A stretch of 44,614 bases of DNA from positions 1 through 44,614 of the IMG/VR virus record IMGVR_UViG_3300049927_000218. The stretch is one strand, 5' to 3'. Origin of the DNA: a virus. A program made the position numbers and the translations under genes. Below are positions 14,565 through 21,824 of the stretch, in pieces. The notes under the pieces are model-generated. The model had not been told where the DNA came from. It saw only the letters and a list, made by a program, of their open reading frames with translations, and did no database searches. Every line of letters begins with the position of its first letter. Position 1 is the first letter of the stretch.

Positions 14565-14755
14565 GCATCTACGATCTCATCGACGTGACCGTCATCCTCC
14601 GCCACCAGACCGATCGTGCGGTACTCGTCGACCATGGCGACAGGGCACCCGTCTGGCTGCCGCTGGCCGAAATCGAAATTGCTCCGAACACGGACGGAAA
14701 GACCCACACCGTGACGCTGCCTCAATGGCTCGCCGAAGAAAAACGGATGGTGTGA
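14561..14755 (+). CDS. small conserved-looking phage protein
   Basis: A 64-residue beta-rich protein from the ATG at 14561 (ATGA overlap), ending in TVTLPQWLAEEKRM, a C-terminal motif I associate with small phage proteins of unknown function. A longer frame to 14378 lies inside the antirepressor gene and is rejected. Confidence 0.72.
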   Translation: MSIYDLIDVTVILRHQTDRAVLVDHGDRAPVWLPLAEIEIAPNTDGKTHTVTLPQWLAEEKRMV

Positions 14756-14997
14756 TGAAAAACCGCCTGAGCGATCTCAACAACCATCTTTTCGCCCAGC
14801 TCGAGCGGCTGTCCGACGAAACCCTTTCCGCCGAACAGATCGCCCAGGAGGTGACGAGGGCCGAGGCGATCGTCGGACTCTCGGGCCAGATCGTCGCCAA
14901 CGCCGCCGTGCAGTTGAAGGCGGCCCATCTGCTCGCCGACCACAGCGGCCGCGCCAAGCTGCCGGAGATGCTGGCGATCGCGGACAAGACCCCATGA
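14755..14997 (+). CDS. small helical phage protein
   Basis: An 80-residue protein from the ATG at 14755 (TGATG overlap with the preceding stop). Pattern: LFAQLERLSDETLSAEQIAQ, then a long helix, ending with LPEMLAI. Similar small proteins are common in alphaproteobacterial and enterobacterial phages beside HNH genes; function is unknown. Confidence 0.75.
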   Translation: MKNRLSDLNNHLFAQLERLSDETLSAEQIAQEVTRAEAIVGLSGQIVANAAVQLKAAHLLADHSGRAKLPEMLAIADKTP

Positions 14998-15620
14998 AGG
15001 GCATCCCCATCGTTTACAGCGCCACGGAGCTCGCCTGGATCAAACGCCACGCCACCCTGGCGCGCGCGCCAGCCCACGCCGAGTTCTGCCGCCGCTTCGG
15101 CCGCAGCGATGTCAAGATCGGAACTTTCAATGAGCTGTGCAAGCGCCGGGGCTGGCTGACCGGCCGCTGCGGCCGTTTCGAGAAAGGCATCGTCCCCCAC
15201 AACACGGGCCGCACCATGCCCTTCAATGCCAACAGCGCCGCCCACCGCTTCAAGAAGGGCAACCTGCCGCACAACACCAAGTTCGAGGGCCACGAGCGGC
15301 TGTCGAAGGATGGCTATGTCGAGATCTCGGTAGCCCAGGTCAATCCGCATACCGGCTTCGCGCGCCGCTATGTCCAGAAGCACACATATTTGTGGGAGAA
15401 GGCCAACGGCCCGGTGCCGAAAGGCATGTGCCTCAAGAGCCTCGACGGCGACAAGTCGAACAGCGACCCCGGCAATTGGCAGCTCATGCCGCGGGCCATG
15501 CTGCCGCGCCTCAACGGCATCCATGGGCGGGGCTATGACGCGGCACCGCCCGAGCTCAAGCCCACCCTCCTGGCGATCGCCAGGCTCGAGCAGAAGGCCT
15601 TCGAGAAGGGCAAGTCATGA
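14994..15620 (+). CDS. HNH homing-type endonuclease
   Basis: A 208-residue protein. The N-terminal 60 residues look like an HTH for DNA recognition. A basic linker with repeated FKKGN/HNT-like motifs follows. The C-terminal HNH module is YVQKHTYLWEKANG (about 122-135), SLDGDKSN and NWQLM. This is the phage HNH_3 type, usually a free-standing nicking or homing enzyme. ATGA overlap with the preceding gene. Confidence 0.85.
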   Translation: MKGIPIVYSATELAWIKRHATLARAPAHAEFCRRFGRSDVKIGTFNELCKRRGWLTGRCGRFEKGIVPHNTGRTMPFNANSAAHRFKKGNLPHNTKFEGHERLSKDGYVEISVAQVNPHTGFARRYVQKHTYLWEKANGPVPKGMCLKSLDGDKSNSDPGNWQLMPRAMLPRLNGIHGRGYDAAPPELKPTLLAIARLEQKAFEKGKS

Positions 15621-15639
15621 TCCACGAGGAATTCCCGCG

Positions 15640-15873
15640 ATGAAAGCAACGATTAAGTTCCGCCCCATCGACGAGAGGACACTCGCCTTGCTTCTCCATG
15701 TAAATGAGGAGGAATCAAGCGATGCGGTTGCAACATTCTCCCGGCTCATGAGCGCTGCGATGATTGCTGGCGCACTCATCGGACTCACTAAGGAGCAAAT
15801 CGTCGATCTGGCTGAGACGCTATCGGAATATGCCGCCCTGGCCGTCGCCGAGAGAAGGGATATCTTCGGATGA
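15640..15873 (+). CDS. small unknown protein
   Basis: A 77-residue helical protein with a central small-residue stretch (MSAAMIAGALIGLTKEQIVD). GAGGA lies 9 nt before the ATG. Its stop overlaps the next start as ATGA. No family recognised. Confidence 0.62.
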   Translation: MKATIKFRPIDERTLALLLHVNEEESSDAVATFSRLMSAAMIAGALIGLTKEQIVDLAETLSEYAALAVAERRDIFG

Positions 15874-16109
15874 CCCATTCGGGCGGCCAGCCGCACACCA
15901 ACATCGGAGACCGGGGTCAACGCTACGAGGTTCGCAGCCGCGGCTATCCCAAGCCTGAATCATCCGTCATCGGATGGTCCGACACGCTTGAAGGCGCACA
16001 CGAGATCGCGACGACAATCCGTCAGGCGCCCGGCTGCACAAGCACCACAATTTTCGACCGCACGGAAAACAAGCCGGTGATCAAACAATACGCGGGGATT
16101 CTTCGATGA
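15870..16109 (+). CDS. small unknown protein
   Basis: A 79-residue, basic, beta-rich protein. The RYEVRSRGYPKP ... IFDRTENKPV pattern recalls small phage proteins of an alpha-beta type, but I cannot name a family. ATGA overlaps join both neighbours. Confidence 0.62.
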   Translation: MTHSGGQPHTNIGDRGQRYEVRSRGYPKPESSVIGWSDTLEGAHEIATTIRQAPGCTSTTIFDRTENKPVIKQYAGILR

Positions 16110-16411
16110 AGGCAATCTCGCTCTGGCAGCCATGGGCCTCGCTGATCGCCGCCGGTCTCAAGCCCTATGAGACGCGGAACTGGGCACCTGCCCCCTCTAT
16201 GATCGGCCAGACCATTGCCATTCATGCGGCGAAAAAGATCGATCGCGACGCCATCGATTTCGCCGAGGAACTCTTCTATGGCAGACATGCCGATCAGATT
16301 GCCTCGACCTACGACGAGGCGCCGGACGAACTGATGGGTCTCTTCGGCCAGGTCGTGCTTCCAATCGGCTGCATCGTTGCGGCACTAGGTAGCAAGCGCA
16401 GGAAGCGCTGA
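16106..16411 (+). pseudogene. ASCH-domain gene, truncated by the inverted-repeat element
   Basis: The N-terminal 90 residues are a clear ASCH domain (MKAISLWQPWASLIAAG, ETRNW, IAIHAAKKID), the fold of YTH-like RNA- or modified-nucleotide-binding proteins found in many phages. Normal members run to about 140-160 residues. Here codon 91 onward is read from the terminal repeat at 16376 and gives a short basic tail (VAALGSKRRKR). The conserved C-terminal strands are missing, so function is probably lost. Confidence 0.8.
16376..16406 (+). repeat. left terminal inverted repeat
   Basis: 31 bp beginning GTTGCGGCACTAGG and ending GCAGGAAGC. It is an exact reverse complement of 17793-17823. It provides the last codons of the truncated ASCH frame. 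Confidence 0.9.
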
Positions 16412-16494
16412 AGCCGGTGCCGGGTAGGAGAGACCCGGATGCGACTATTCAAGATCGGAACAGGCCGGACTCCCGCTCAACCGGGTTTTGCTGC

Positions 16495-17382
16495 ATGGTG
16501 GGTGAAATGGTCAAAAAGCATATCGCATGGATTGGCTGGGGGCTGGACCGCATCGGGGCTTGGGCAACCGGCATCGCCGTCTTGGGTGCGGCCATGACTT
16601 GGCTTTGGCATGAGGTTTCATGGTTCGGCCCACTGCCATGGCCAGAAGCCATTTTACTTGGGATTGGAGCCTCTCTCGTAGTGGCGCTCGTTCTTTCGGC
16701 TTGCCTTGTCGCTTGGCGCGTCTTTCGTCCTATCGAACTCCAAACCGGCAATGAGGTCGATTCCAAACAGCAGTCATCGCAGGAAATCGAGGAAGAACTT
16801 AAACTGTACCGAGAATATAACGCCAAAAACGTAAAGGCATGGACCGATCTAGAAGGACGTATCGGCCTACTAGAGGCGGTGCCTCAACAAACGATTGGAT
16901 TGATGGCCGATACCCGCAATGAACTCTCCCAAAGAATTGAAGCCGCACAAGCCTCAATCCATTCGATCAAGCATCGGCAGACCGAATTCGAAAGCATGGT
17001 GGTTTCGGCATTGCGGGCAAGGTCCGCTATGACCACACTGAAAACTATCATGGGCAAGATTGAACCGCTTGCCAAGCGGCTGCTACTGGCCGATCAAGGA
17101 GTCTATTCCAGCGCTGAACAATGGTCGGATGACTATTCGAGATGGCAAGGTCTGATCAACGAATGCTTCATGGTAATTGCCCCTTGGAGCAACGAAATCC
17201 CGAATCCGATGAAAATTGACCCTCACGAGTTTGAGGTAGACATAAGACTGCCTGAGAATTCAATATTTTTCGTGGACGGCATCATCGTGCAAAAATACAA
17301 AACGCTATCTGTTGCGCACAAGAAGTACCTTTCGGTCAGAGGCGCCGCAATATCCCGATTGGACGAGAAGTCGTTCGTCTAG
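16495..17382 (+). CDS. two-span membrane protein with long coiled-coil, element cargo
   Basis: About 295 residues from the ATG at 16495; ATG 16507 is also possible, and no strong ribosome site is seen for either. Two transmembrane helices (about 15-35 and 50-75, for example GIGASLVVALVLSACLVAW) are followed by a cytoplasmic coiled coil (about 85-190) and a C-terminal soluble domain. I recognise no family. Lower GC and different codon use from neighbours point to separate origin. It could be a membrane-anchored effector or exclusion protein; that is speculation. Confidence 0.72.
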   Translation: MVGEMVKKHIAWIGWGLDRIGAWATGIAVLGAAMTWLWHEVSWFGPLPWPEAILLGIGASLVVALVLSACLVAWRVFRPIELQTGNEVDSKQQSSQEIEEELKLYREYNAKNVKAWTDLEGRIGLLEAVPQQTIGLMADTRNELSQRIEAAQASIHSIKHRQTEFESMVVSALRARSAMTTLKTIMGKIEPLAKRLLLADQGVYSSAEQWSDDYSRWQGLINECFMVIAPWSNEIPNPMKIDPHEFEVDIRLPENSIFFVDGIIVQKYKTLSVAHKKYLSVRGAAISRLDEKSFV

Positions 17383-17762
17383 AGAATCCGAACTTCTTTC
17401 GCCTCAATCGCCATCATGACCTGTACGGCCTTGTAGGCGATAGCCTTGCGCAAGTGCCGGTCGCCTGTATCGAGCCCCTTGGCGGTCATGACGGCCTCGG
17501 CAATGGCGACTGTGGAGAGGCCAGCCGGTGACGCCTCTAGCGCCACTCTGGCCAGCTTGGGAAGCTCGTGGCGGGGGAACAGCTTGGCCAGGTTCATGTA
17601 GGCCGTGACGCGCGGGCCATCGGCTGAGAACACCTTGATTGCAGCTAGGATGGCTGACAGGTCGCGCCTCGCCTGTTCCAAGTCCCGCTCAAGGGAACCG
17701 ATGTGGCCCTCGATCTCGCGGCGTTTGTCGGAAAGGGTGTGGAGAACTTGTGGTTCGTTCAT
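17379..17762 (-). CDS. coiled-coil plus winged-helix protein, element gene
   Basis: 127 residues. The first 50 form a strongly charged coiled coil (KRREIEGHIGSLERDLEQAR). The last 75 resemble a winged helix (LSTVAIAEAVMTAKGL, then RKAIAYKAVQVMMAIEAKEV). Small proteins of this build are abundant in alphaproteobacteria and often look mobile, as I recall without a search. It lies 30 bp inside the right terminal repeat, so it may bind the repeat. GGCCACTATAGGCC just before the ATG is a possible promoter or operator. Confidence 0.72.
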   Translation of the reverse strand: MNEPQVLHTLSDKRREIEGHIGSLERDLEQARRDLSAILAAIKVFSADGPRVTAYMNLAKLFPRHELPKLARVALEASPAGLSTVAIAEAVMTAKGLDTGDRHLRKAIAYKAVQVMMAIEAKEVRIL

Positions 17763-17792
17763 GGCCTATAGTGGCCGAACGGCGCTCGGAAA

Positions 17793-17823
17793 GCTTCCTG
17801 CGCTTGCTACCTAGTGCCGCAAC
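17793..17823 (-). repeat. right terminal inverted repeat
   Basis: The exact reverse complement of 16376-16406. The Dam remnant begins in frame at the next base (17824), marking a sharp junction. Confidence 0.9.
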
Positions 17824-18285
17824 TATCCGGCAGCACTTGCCGCCACCATCGACCGGCTGCGGGGCGTCATCATCGAGAATCGCGACGGGCTGCGCGTCAT
17901 GGCCGATCACGACGGGCCCACCACCCTGCACTATCTCGATCCTCCCTATGTCTGGGACACCCGGTCGCCCGGCAATCCCGATGACCGCAGCTATGGCGGC
18001 TACGTCCATGAGATGACGGACGCCGATCATCGCGAGTTGCTGGCGTTTGCAGGCCAGCTCGAGGGCATGGTGGCGCTCTCCGGCTACCGCCACCCGATCT
18101 ATGAGGAAGCCCTGGTAGGGTGGCAGCGCCATGACATGGCGGCCCATGCCGATGGCGCCCGGGCGAGAGTCGAAAGTCTCTGGCTCAATCCCCTTTGCGG
18201 CGAACGACTCCCCTCCCCGGCCCTGCAGTTTGATCTGGTGGCCGTTACCTCAAAAGCGAAAAGCCCGTCAGCCACTGAGGGCTGA
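17824..18285 (+). pseudogene. Dam-type (D12) adenine methylase, 5' part missing
   Basis: From the first base after the terminal repeat the frame reads as the C-terminal 153 residues of a D12-class adenine-N6 methyltransferase: a helix ATIDRLRGVIIENRDGL, catalytic LDPPYVWDTR, then HEMTDADHRELL and SGYRHPIY. The N-terminal SAM-binding FxGxG part is absent and no start codon precedes it except an internal ATG at 17899. The stop falls inside a hairpin. It should be inactive, leaving the methyltransferase at 4764 as the only intact one. Confidence 0.85.
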
Positions 18286-18290
18286 CGGGC
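18263..18290 (-). terminator. terminator hairpin, distal copy for the late operon
   Basis: Perfect 11-bp stem GCCCGTCAGCC / GGCTGACGGGC with a 6-nt loop. On the minus strand it is followed by TTTTCGCTTTT. On the plus strand no T-run follows, so it mainly stops leftward transcripts, but the stem may also slow rightward ones ending at the Dam remnant. Confidence 0.75.
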
Positions 18291-18310
18291 GGGACGGTTT
18301 ACAGATTCGC

Positions 18311-18343
18311 AAAAAAACGCCGCCAGCTGTTAAGCTGGCGGCG
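18311..18343 (-). terminator. strong intrinsic terminator of the late operon
   Basis: Perfect 10-bp GC stem CGCCGCCAGC / GCTGGCGGCG with loop TGTTAA, followed on the minus strand by seven T residues. It lies 48 bp after the endolysin stop, ending the 26-kb leftward late transcript. Confidence 0.9.
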
Positions 18344-18390
18344 CCGGAGAGCCGGTCAAGACGGGAGGGGTATGGGCCCGCGCAACCGGA

Positions 18391-19314
18391 TTAGGGTTCT
18401 GGCGTCGGACAGACCAGCGGCACCAGTTGAGAGTCGACGGTGCTAATCAGAGCCGTCACGAGCGGGCCGATGCCGGGATAGAAAAAACCTCCGATGCTCA
18501 CGGCAAACTTGAGGAAGCCTTTGATCTTCGGCCATGCAGAGCAAAATGTCTGTTGGATGCCGCCGATAGTCGGCAATGCCGCCAACTCGGCATGCTGATC
18601 GGCCGTAAGAGCCGCTTTCATTGTGTCATGATTCTCAGGCTTCGCGGCTTTCGGTGCCTGCTTGGCAAGACTTTCCTGCCAATTGGCCTCGAAACTTGCA
18701 GCTAATTTTTCATCAAACATGGTCTTCTCTCCTTGTTGCTCGATTCCGTCGAGCGCCGGTTTTGTCAGCGCCGCCTCGAAGTGTTGCGCGTAGCCGGCGA
18801 TCAGGGCGGCGCGATCGCGGCCGTTCACGACGCGGCGCATGTCGAGATAGTCTGCATAGTCGGCGAGCTTCTTGCCGGTAAACCAGCCTTCGGTCATGCC
18901 GCTGACGATGATCTTCGCGGCGATCACCGAATCCATGGCAAGGTCGGGATTGGCCAGGAGGTCGACGCCCGTCACCCGGGAGGCGCGGTTATAGTTGCGG
19001 CGGCCGGTGATCTGCACGAAGCCGCGGCCGCGGAAACGGTAGCCATCGCCCGGCAGGCTATTGCCAAGGCGGCGGCCCAATGCGGTCGAGGCATCGTACT
19101 TGGAGAAGTAGGCCTTGGAGCCCCGCTCCGGGATAGGCTGCATCGTCCGGGCGGTCTCGTGCCAGGCCGTCGCCATAACATAGGCCCGGTGCCTCGCATT
19201 CAAGGCGCTCGTGGCATCGAGCAAAATGTTGAAGCCATCCACTTGGCTTTGAGAAAGGGCGCCGGTGAGCTTCCTTGCCTCGGCAAAAAACGATTGCGAT
19301 GTCATCATCTCCAC
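18391..19314 (-). CDS. endolysin, glycoside hydrolase 19 (chitinase-like), with C-terminal extension
   Basis: 307 residues. The N-terminal 200 are a GH19 lysozyme/chitinase fold: MATAWHETA with the catalytic-type Glu near 53, YFSKYD, PGDGYRFRGRGFVQITGRRNY (about 89-109). It cuts peptidoglycan sugar bonds at lysis. No signal peptide, so it needs a holin. Residues 199-307 form a separate-looking region ending in a hydrophobic stretch (KGFLKFAVSIGGFFYPGIGP) and could be a distinct product, because a near-perfect internal ribosome site precedes M199. Start codon choice (GTG 19314, ATG 19308 or 19305) is unsettled. Confidence 0.88.
   Translation of the reverse strand: MEMMTSQSFFAEARKLTGALSQSQVDGFNILLDATSALNARHRAYVMATAWHETARTMQPIPERGSKAYFSKYDASTALGRRLGNSLPGDGYRFRGRGFVQITGRRNYNRASRVTGVDLLANPDLAMDSVIAAKIIVSGMTEGWFTGKKLADYADYLDMRRVVNGRDRAALIAGYAQHFEAALTKPALDGIEQQGEKTMFDEKLAASFEANWQESLAKQAPKAAKPENHDTMKAALTADQHAELAALPTIGGIQQTFCSAWPKIKGFLKFAVSIGGFFYPGIGPLVTALISTVDSQLVPLVCPTPEP
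18718..18734 (-). promoter_or_regulatory. internal ribosome site and in-frame start within the endolysin gene
   Basis: AAGGAG (18734-18729) lies 8 nt before an in-frame ATG (18720-18718) that would give a separate 109-residue C-terminal product starting MFDEKLAASF. Either two genes have fused through loss of a stop codon, or the gene makes two products from one frame. Confidence 0.6.
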
Positions 19315-19326
19315 CAGTTTCCGCCA

Positions 19327-19425
19327 TCATCCTTTCATCAAAACCCAAATCCCGACGGCGAGCGCAGCGCAGAAGATGCCGACGACGCCGAGGATTTGGA
19401 GATGCCAAACCACATCGGCGGTCAC
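19327..19425 (-). CDS. 32-residue single-span membrane protein
   Basis: Starts at GTG 19425, which overlaps the protease stop as GTGA and has GGAGG at 7 nt. The protein MTADVVWHLQIL... is one transmembrane helix (ILGVVGIFCAALAVGIWVL) and ends with two basic residues. Placement between protease and endolysin suggests a lysis accessory such as a small holin or pinholin-like peptide; this is inference. Confidence 0.6.
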   Translation of the reverse strand: MTADVVWHLQILGVVGIFCAALAVGIWVLMKG

Positions 19426-20192
19426 GTCTCCGCCTCCATCTGCCAGAAGTCGTCCGAGAGATCGGGCCGAGTGAGGTAGGCGTAGGGAAGGGTGAAATAG
19501 CCGGCGAGCCCCCAGCCGGCTCCCCAGGAATTCCGGCAGATGATGCGCTTGGCCGGATGATTGTAGCCCACGGCCAGCACGGCATGACCGCCGAGCATTT
19601 TCTCGCCAGCCTTGGGCATCGGCACCTTGCCCGTCTTGGCAACCGTGGCCGTTTCGAAGGACTCATAAACTGAAAAGCCGAAGACCACGGGCAACCCGCC
19701 GGCCAGCACGGAGCGCAGCTCGTTGATGTTGCGGGGCTCGATGCCGAAGACCCGCTGATAGAGGGTGAGCTTCTCGGCCTTGGCCTCCGTGTAGGCGGTG
19801 GGCGGCGGCTTCCTGTCGAACTTGGAAATCAGGTAGGGCCAGGTCTTCTCGTCGGCAACGCCCTGCTTGGCGACGGACTTGACGCCATCGCGGATCATGG
19901 CGCCAGAGTCGGACTCGACGGAGCCTTCGATCACGCGCTCGTTGTAGTAGATGAAGAGCCTGGACGGCATGAAGTCGTCGCCCTGCTTCATCGAGAGGTA
20001 TTCATAGGCCGCACCGATGGCGTTGGCCGTGCAGCTCCCGAGGTTTCCCTGGTCATAGACCGGCGGCATGGCGGGTGTGAGGTCGACGGCGTCCGGCAGC
20101 TTGGCGGTGTCCTGGAATCGCCGCGGCACCCTGAAGAGAAAGTCGCGCTGATCCGGCGTGTCGGGCGTCCACCCGAAACGGTGATTTTCCAT
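19422..20192 (-). CDS. papain-like (C1 family) cysteine protease
   Basis: 256 residues from the ATG at 20192 (AAGG at 8 nt). The catalytic triad is visible: Cys54 in QGNLGSCTANA, His203 in LGGHAVLAVGY and Asn221 in RNSWGAGWG, in C1 order. There is no signal peptide and no long propeptide. It lies in the lysis module upstream of the endolysin. Possible roles are cleaving host surface or periplasmic proteins at lysis, cutting peptide stems, or acting on the virion; none is proven by the sequence. Confidence 0.85.
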   Translation of the reverse strand: MENHRFGWTPDTPDQRDFLFRVPRRFQDTAKLPDAVDLTPAMPPVYDQGNLGSCTANAIGAAYEYLSMKQGDDFMPSRLFIYYNERVIEGSVESDSGAMIRDGVKSVAKQGVADEKTWPYLISKFDRKPPPTAYTEAKAEKLTLYQRVFGIEPRNINELRSVLAGGLPVVFGFSVYESFETATVAKTGKVPMPKAGEKMLGGHAVLAVGYNHPAKRIICRNSWGAGWGLAGYFTLPYAYLTRPDLSDDFWQMEAET

Positions 20193-20253
20193 GAGGCTTG
20201 CCTTTTTGTGAATGGTTAAAGTGGCCGGCACTCGGGGGCGCAGGCGAATCGTC

Positions 20254-20601
20254 TCACATTCCCTTGTCGTGTGGCTTCACGTAGTCTCGCACCGCGTAGT
20301 CTTTGCCCGACGCCGCCATGCACATCATCCCGTCAGGCCTGAGATACAAGAAAGTCCAAGTGCCGGTTTTCGGATTGCTCAGCATCATCACCGCGAGCTC
20401 GCCGTTGGCGGTGGTGCCGGTCATGACGCCGGCCTCGCCATACTTTTCAGCCAGGGCGGCCATAAGTTGCGCCCGGTCGGTGCAGGCCGATTGAGCATTC
20501 GCCGGGACTGGCATTATCCAGCCCATGAGCACCATCACGGCGGCGACGACGAGCATCCAGATGACGATCAGCCCGAGGTGCAGCCCGGTGTCCTCTTTCA
20601 T
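20254..20601 (-). CDS. membrane-anchored or secreted small protein
   Basis: About 115 residues. An N-terminal hydrophobic segment (LIVIWMLVVAAVMVLMGWIM) ends near ANAQ, either a signal peptide or an anchor. The rest is a compact domain with two cysteines (SACTDRAQLM and MMCMAASG) and a GTWTF core, a pattern seen in small alphaproteobacterial exported proteins. An in-frame ATG at 20619 is an alternative. Sits in the lysis cassette; role unknown. Confidence 0.7.
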   Translation of the reverse strand: MKEDTGLHLGLIVIWMLVVAAVMVLMGWIMPVPANAQSACTDRAQLMAALAEKYGEAGVMTGTTANGELAVMMLSNPKTGTWTFLYLRPDGMMCMAASGKDYAVRDYVKPHDKGM

Positions 20602-20608
20602 GGCGGCA

Positions 20609-20803
20609 TCAGAAGGCATGAACGCCCAGCAACGGCAACGCCCTTGCCAGGATGAAGAGGACGCAGATCAGCAGCAGCAAGAGGTTGGCGATCTGCTTGA
20701 AGTTGCCTTCAATGGGCAACAGGTTGATAACCAGCTTCAGCAAATAATAGACAATACCGACGACGATGACGACGATAAATAATCCTATTAGAGCGTCGAC
20801 CAT
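20609..20803 (-). CDS. two-span small membrane protein, holin candidate
   Basis: 64 residues from the ATG at 20803 with AGGAG at 8 nt. Two hydrophobic helices (IGLFIVVIVVGIVYYLLKLVI and IANLLLLLICVLFILARAL) are joined by a short polar loop. Size and topology fit a class II holin. Other small membrane proteins nearby are also candidates. Confidence 0.65.
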   Translation of the reverse strand: MVDALIGLFIVVIVVGIVYYLLKLVINLLPIEGNFKQIANLLLLLICVLFILARALPLLGVHAF

Positions 20804-20820
20804 GGCTAGTTCTCCTTTGC

Positions 20821-21174
20821 TTAAATCCCGCAGATCGGAATCCCGGTATATCCGAGCTCCCGGCTTAACGAGCAGTAGCGCTGCCGCTCCAGGAATTCCA
20901 GCGTCCCGTTCTGTTGCAGCTTCGCATTGAGGGTGCCCCATTCGGCGCGATCGGCCACGGTGGTTAGCGTCTCGATCTGGGCCTGCACCACTTTGAAGTT
21001 GTCGTTGATCTTGTCGAAGTTCTTGATGGTCTCGGCCTGCATGAGTTTGAGGTCGCGGCTAAGGACCGGCGCTATGTCGAGCCATGCGAGTGCCTGGCCG
21101 CCGAAGGTGAAGAGTGCGACGATGCCCAGCAGCGCGCCGGAGAGTGAGCCCATGGCTATGATCCACTTCTTCAC
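20821..21174 (-). CDS. membrane-anchored coiled-coil protein, spanin-like candidate
   Basis: 117 residues. An N-terminal anchor (WIIAMGSLSGALLGIVALF) is followed by a periplasmic coiled coil (SRDLKLMQAETIKNFDKIND) and a tail with two cysteines. Orientation and build resemble an inner-membrane spanin, but no overlapping lipoprotein partner is seen. Overlaps the upstream stop. Confidence 0.6.
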   Translation of the reverse strand: MKKWIIAMGSLSGALLGIVALFTFGGQALAWLDIAPVLSRDLKLMQAETIKNFDKINDNFKVVQAQIETLTTVADRAEWGTLNAKLQQNGTLEFLERQRYCSLSRELGYTGIPICGI

Positions 21175-21377
21175 TTTGATATCCTCCCCGCTGCGAAGGC
21201 CATCGCGCTCGCCAGTACCGCCGTCACCAGATCGACAACCCGGCCTTCCTGTGGGCAGGCTAAGCTTGGCCAGGCGATGCAGGCCGTAACATATTCCATG
21301 ATCAACGCCATGATGGCGCCGACGGTGGCGGCAACCAACCAGAATGCAGCACGTTCTGGATTGAACTCAGGCATCAA
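21171..21377 (-). CDS. two-span small membrane protein, holin candidate
   Basis: 68 residues. Two hydrophobic stretches (FWLVAATVGAIMALIMEYV and VDLVTAVLASAMAFAAGRI) are separated by a loop with two cysteines. It overlaps the next gene by 4 nt. Another class II holin candidate. Confidence 0.62.
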   Translation of the reverse strand: MMPEFNPERAAFWLVAATVGAIMALIMEYVTACIAWPSLACPQEGRVVDLVTAVLASAMAFAAGRISK

Positions 21378-21389
21378 AGCCCCGCCCCT

Positions 21390-21824
21390 TCATGGCCTGA
21401 TCTCGAAATACAGGTCAGGCAGTTCCCGCACTTGCGGCCAAAGGCGCTGAATAAAATTGCACTGCCACTCGACGACAACGTTGTATTCGGCCCGGCCCGG
21501 CGCTGCGTAGTAGGGGATCAAGAAGGTCCGTATTTCGGCGGAGCGGTTTTCGCCCAGCGTGCCGGAGCCAGGTCTGTACTCCGAGTCGGCAAAAATCCGT
21601 GTGCCCGACGCATCGAAGATAGAGCGATAGATCAGAGCCGAGCACGAAGTTGTCGTGGTAAGACCATTATGGATGACGAAATTTCCGCCCGGCTTTACGA
21701 CTGGAGTCTCCACGGCGCGGGTTGACTTTGGCGATGGTGGCTGTTGGGTGACCAGGCCTTCGAGCATTACGGCAATGCCAGCCATGGCGGCGATCATAAG
21801 CACGACGAGCGCGCGCAGAATCAT
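21390..21824 (-). CDS. membrane-anchored unknown protein
   Basis: 144 residues from the ATG at 21824 (ATGA overlap). An N-terminal anchor (LRALVVLMIAAMAGIAVML), a Pro/Thr linker, then a beta-rich domain of about 100 residues. Function unknown; part of the lysis module by position. Confidence 0.68.
   Translation of the reverse strand: MILRALVVLMIAAMAGIAVMLEGLVTQQPPSPKSTRAVETPVVKPGGNFVIHNGLTTTTSCSALIYRSIFDASGTRIFADSEYRPGSGTLGENRSAEIRTFLIPYYAAPGRAEYNVVVEWQCNFIQRLWPQVRELPDLYFEIRP

Larger units (their letters stand above)
16376..17823. mobile_element. 1,448-bp element with perfect 31-bp terminal inverted repeats
   Basis: Identical inverted termini (16376-16406 and 17793-17823) bound two convergent genes whose stops overlap in CTAG at 17379-17382. 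The interior looks lower in GC than the flanks. Left of it lies the 5' part of an ASCH gene, right of it the 3' part of a Dam gene, both cut exactly at the repeat edges. No transposase or recombinase is recognised and no target-site duplication is visible (GCATC versus TATCC). This suggests transposition with an adjacent deletion, or a recombination product. Confidence 0.8.

Noticed and set aside
16371-17828. Target-site duplication at the inverted-repeat element
   Set aside because: The bases outside the two repeats (GCATC and TATCC) do not match, and the flanking genes differ.
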